Origin: Nitrospinota bacterium
GTDB lineage: Bacteria > UBA8248 > JACPRG01
Length of the DNA: 7,941 nucleotides
Reading direction: 5' to 3'
Assembly: GCA_030740135.1 (NCBI GenBank)
Contig: JASLXW010000177.1
Span: forward strand, 1-7,941
A program made the translations under genes and the position numbers. Below the pieces are notes generated by a model. It worked only from the letters and a program-made list of their open reading frames with translations, ran no database searches and was not told the origin of the DNA. Shown in pieces: positions 6,018-7,941 of the stretch (position 1 is its first letter; every line of letters begins with the position of its first letter).

Positions 6018-7931
6018 TTACTCAAGATAACCAAGCGCGCGAAGACGCTCCTCTGCAGCCTTGTCGATCCTCCCGCTTTTCGGAATCCAGGTAAATCCCT
6101 CTCTTTGTTTTTGCTTTTCCTTGAACCGGTTCATAAGCCGTCTCAGTTGGGCCGCCGGCGCATCTCCGGTTCGGAAAAGGTTTTTCGTCTCTAATGGGTC
6201 GTCTTTCAATTCGTAGAGCGCAACGGAATTTTCATTCGCCAATTTTGATTCAAGCAGCTTGCGATTCCCCTGGATGACAAACCAACTCTCATGGAATTGG
6301 CCTTTGTCCAGCCAGAGCTTTTCCCCGTATATGGCGGATTCGGTGGAGCCGTTGAGGATTCCGGGAAAACGACCGTTCCCTTGAATGCCGCGCGGCCTCG
6401 GAATGTCCAACAGGTTCAGAACCATGGGCAGGAAACTCACCTGCGAGGTTAGCCGATTGACGCGAACTCCGTTCCATCTTTTCGGATACCAGAGGATAAA
6501 AGGGATTTTTACGATTTCGTTGAATAGCGTTTTGACGTGTCCAAAGCCTCCATGCTCGTAAAACTCTTCGCCGTGATCGGACGTAATAATGACCATCGTG
6601 TTGTCCAGCCAACCTCTTTCCCGCAATTTGTCGAATAAGAGACGCAGTTGGTCGTCGAAATATCGGATTTCCGCATCGTAAAGGGCGCGGCTAAACTCGA
6701 TGTCGCGCTTCGTGAATTGCCTGCTTTTCGTTCCGGGCATAGCCCATTTGTCCCTTTCCCGCTGACTTGCCGGCAAGGGAGCGTACCGTTTGAAATAGGG
6801 CACTGGGGGATCGTATTCGTGGGGGTCCATAAAGTGAAGATAGAAAAAGAACTTATTCTTGTTATGGTCAAATCCGCGCACGGATTCGAACTTGTTCAGG
6901 TATTTGAGAAAGACTTTATTCACGCCGGAAGCGCGCGTGTTATATCCGTCCTCCCGAATATCCGGTTGGTCAATTTCAACAAAATTCTCATAGGTTCGTA
7001 TAATATTGTTTAACCAGGAATAGAACTTCTGTTGCGCCTTTGTACCGCCGATCCAACTGACTGTCGCATCCAGTTTTTTCCAAAAGAAGTATTGTTTGGG
7101 CATGGCGTCCAATGGTTTGCCCCGATAACTCCAAGAATCCTGGAAATAGTCGCTCCCACGAGCGGCCGTGAGGTTATCGACGTTCCGATTCGTGCTGATG
7201 CTGAGGGTGTTGTATCCCGCCTTCCTAACGATTTCCAACAAGGTCGGATCTTTAGACCTGATCTGATTGACTCTGTCATATCCGAGCACGCCATGGCTCG
7301 AGGGGTACAGTCCCGTCATCATCGTGACCGTGGCGGGCAAGGTCCAGGAGTTCGCCGCATAGTAATTGGTCAACAGGACGCCCTCCGACGCCAATTTTGT
7401 CATGAAGGGGATGGTGTCGCGGGAATACCCATAAGTGGAAAGGGCGTCCGCCCGAACCGTATCCACCAAAATGAGCAGCACATGGGGGGAATCTCGGCGT
7501 TGGTCGGAAATTGTGCGCAACGTTGGCCGCCCGAGAAAAGAGTTCAGCCGATAAACCCCTGAGTCCGCCGAGTCCACTTTCTCCCAATAAGGCCCGAGCA
7601 GATAGTAGGAGATCCCGGCCGTCAGCATGACAATAAGAATCTGAAACCCGCTGGCGATCTTCGGGCGCCGCCGCAGGATACGAAAGATCAGAAAGGCCGC
7701 AAGCCCGGCCGCGGGTCCGACAATAATCAAAGAGCGTCCGATTCCAATGATCAATAAGAGAAGAACGAAGATCGATGTTTCCGCTGAGGCCGCTTCAGGG
7801 AGGTTCGGCGGCCGGCCTCGCCGTCTCCATTGTCTTTGCACCCAAATTCCGTAGAGCCCGCAGGGGATGAGGCAGAGCGCAAGCGCAAGGAGGAGCGCCC
7901 ATAATAAGTTGAACTCGATGGCTTGATTCAA
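6018..7931 (-). CDS. Membrane-anchored sulfatase-superfamily hydrolase/transferase with Thr at the nucleophile position; 5' end possibly incomplete
   Basis: A 637-residue protein: an N-terminal membrane region, then a sulfatase-fold catalytic domain. Hydrophobic segments lie at about 8-30, 53-66, 68-85 and 94-114, with RQWRRRGR (33-40) and RRRPK (87-91) between them. By the positive-inside rule the catalytic domain faces outward (periplasm or cell surface). Catalytic features: Asp157 in LLILVDTVRAD, NSWTLPATVTMMTGLYPSSHG (194-214), His366 and His371 in LHFMDPHEYD, Asp452-His453 in TSDHGEEFYEHGGFGH, then PFILWYP. Thr197 sits where Cys or Ser of C/S-x-P-x-R should be and Thr201 replaces the Arg, so it is not a formylglycine sulfatase. 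A phospho-ester hydrolase or a phosphoethanolamine/phosphoglycerol-type transferase is more likely. It ends EERLRALGYLE. GC content is visibly lower than in the four downstream genes. The TTG at 7931 is the first start in the window, but the frame is open to the edge and the true start may lie beyond it. Confidence 0.92.
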   Translation of the reverse strand: MNQAIEFNLLWALLLALALCLIPCGLYGIWVQRQWRRRGRPPNLPEAASAETSIFVLLLLIIGIGRSLIIVGPAAGLAAFLIFRILRRRPKIASGFQILIVMLTAGISYYLLGPYWEKVDSADSGVYRLNSFLGRPTLRTISDQRRDSPHVLLILVDTVRADALSTYGYSRDTIPFMTKLASEGVLLTNYYAANSWTLPATVTMMTGLYPSSHGVLGYDRVNQIRSKDPTLLEIVRKAGYNTLSISTNRNVDNLTAARGSDYFQDSWSYRGKPLDAMPKQYFFWKKLDATVSWIGGTKAQQKFYSWLNNIIRTYENFVEIDQPDIREDGYNTRASGVNKVFLKYLNKFESVRGFDHNKNKFFFYLHFMDPHEYDPPVPYFKRYAPLPASQRERDKWAMPGTKSRQFTKRDIEFSRALYDAEIRYFDDQLRLLFDKLRERGWLDNTMVIITSDHGEEFYEHGGFGHVKTLFNEIVKIPFILWYPKRWNGVRVNRLTSQVSFLPMVLNLLDIPRPRGIQGNGRFPGILNGSTESAIYGEKLWLDKGQFHESWFVIQGNRKLLESKLANENSVALYELKDDPLETKNLFRTGDAPAAQLRRLMNRFKEKQKQREGFTWIPKSGRIDKAAEERLRALGYLE

Positions 7932-7941
7932 ATAGTGTCGG

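Noticed and set aside
6018..7931. Arylsulfatase that is activated by formylglycine
   Set aside because: The Cys/Ser and Arg of the activation motif are both Thr, so maturation cannot occur.
1..7941. tRNA, rRNA, CRISPR array or insertion sequence
   Set aside because: No repeat-spacer pattern, transposase frame, terminal inverted repeats or recognisable RNA gene was seen; nearly all bases are within five protein genes.

Overview
The window is a 7.9 kb piece of a bacterial chromosome with all five genes on the minus strand, so the reading order runs from position 7941 down to 1. The organism cannot be named from this sequence. About 5.9 kb at the left is clearly high-GC (roughly two thirds or more in the lines checked), and start codons are often TTG or GTG. 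The mix of genes (alkaline-phosphatase-superfamily hydrolases, a flippase-like membrane protein, a GT4 glycosyltransferase) resembles envelope-glycan loci of environmental or uncultivated bacteria. That last point is inference.

In reading order: (1) 7931-6018, a membrane-anchored sulfatase-superfamily enzyme with several N-terminal membrane segments and a Thr where a true sulfatase has its formylglycine Cys. Its start is 10 nt from the window edge and the frame is open to the edge, so its N-terminus may be incomplete. (2) A 161 bp AT-richer gap. (3) 5856-4144, a predicted AP-superfamily phosphohydrolase/phosphomutase (COG3379-like). (4) 4120-3029, a multi-pass LPG-synthase-TM/YbhN (UPF0104) flippase-like protein. 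(5) 3045-1252, a second, diverged COG3379-like enzyme. (6) 1243 to the left edge, a GT4 glycosyltransferase whose last few residues are cut off.

Genes 3-6 are packed with a 23 nt gap, a 17 nt overlap and an 8 nt gap, so they are very probably one operon. The sulfatase-like gene shares the strand and may belong to the same unit, but it is visibly lower in GC and is separated by the only real intergenic space.

The most striking feature is that the three AP-superfamily hydrolases, which come from two different families, all end with nearly the same 11 residues (consensus [AE]ERL[RK][DA]LGYLE-stop) after dissimilar linkers. Taken together, the locus looks like a module for building, moving and modifying a lipid-linked or surface glycan: a cytoplasmic glycosyltransferase, a flippase-like membrane protein, two apparently cytoplasmic metal-dependent phosphohydrolases and one membrane-anchored, outward-facing phospho- or sulfo-ester enzyme. 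The substrate is unknown.
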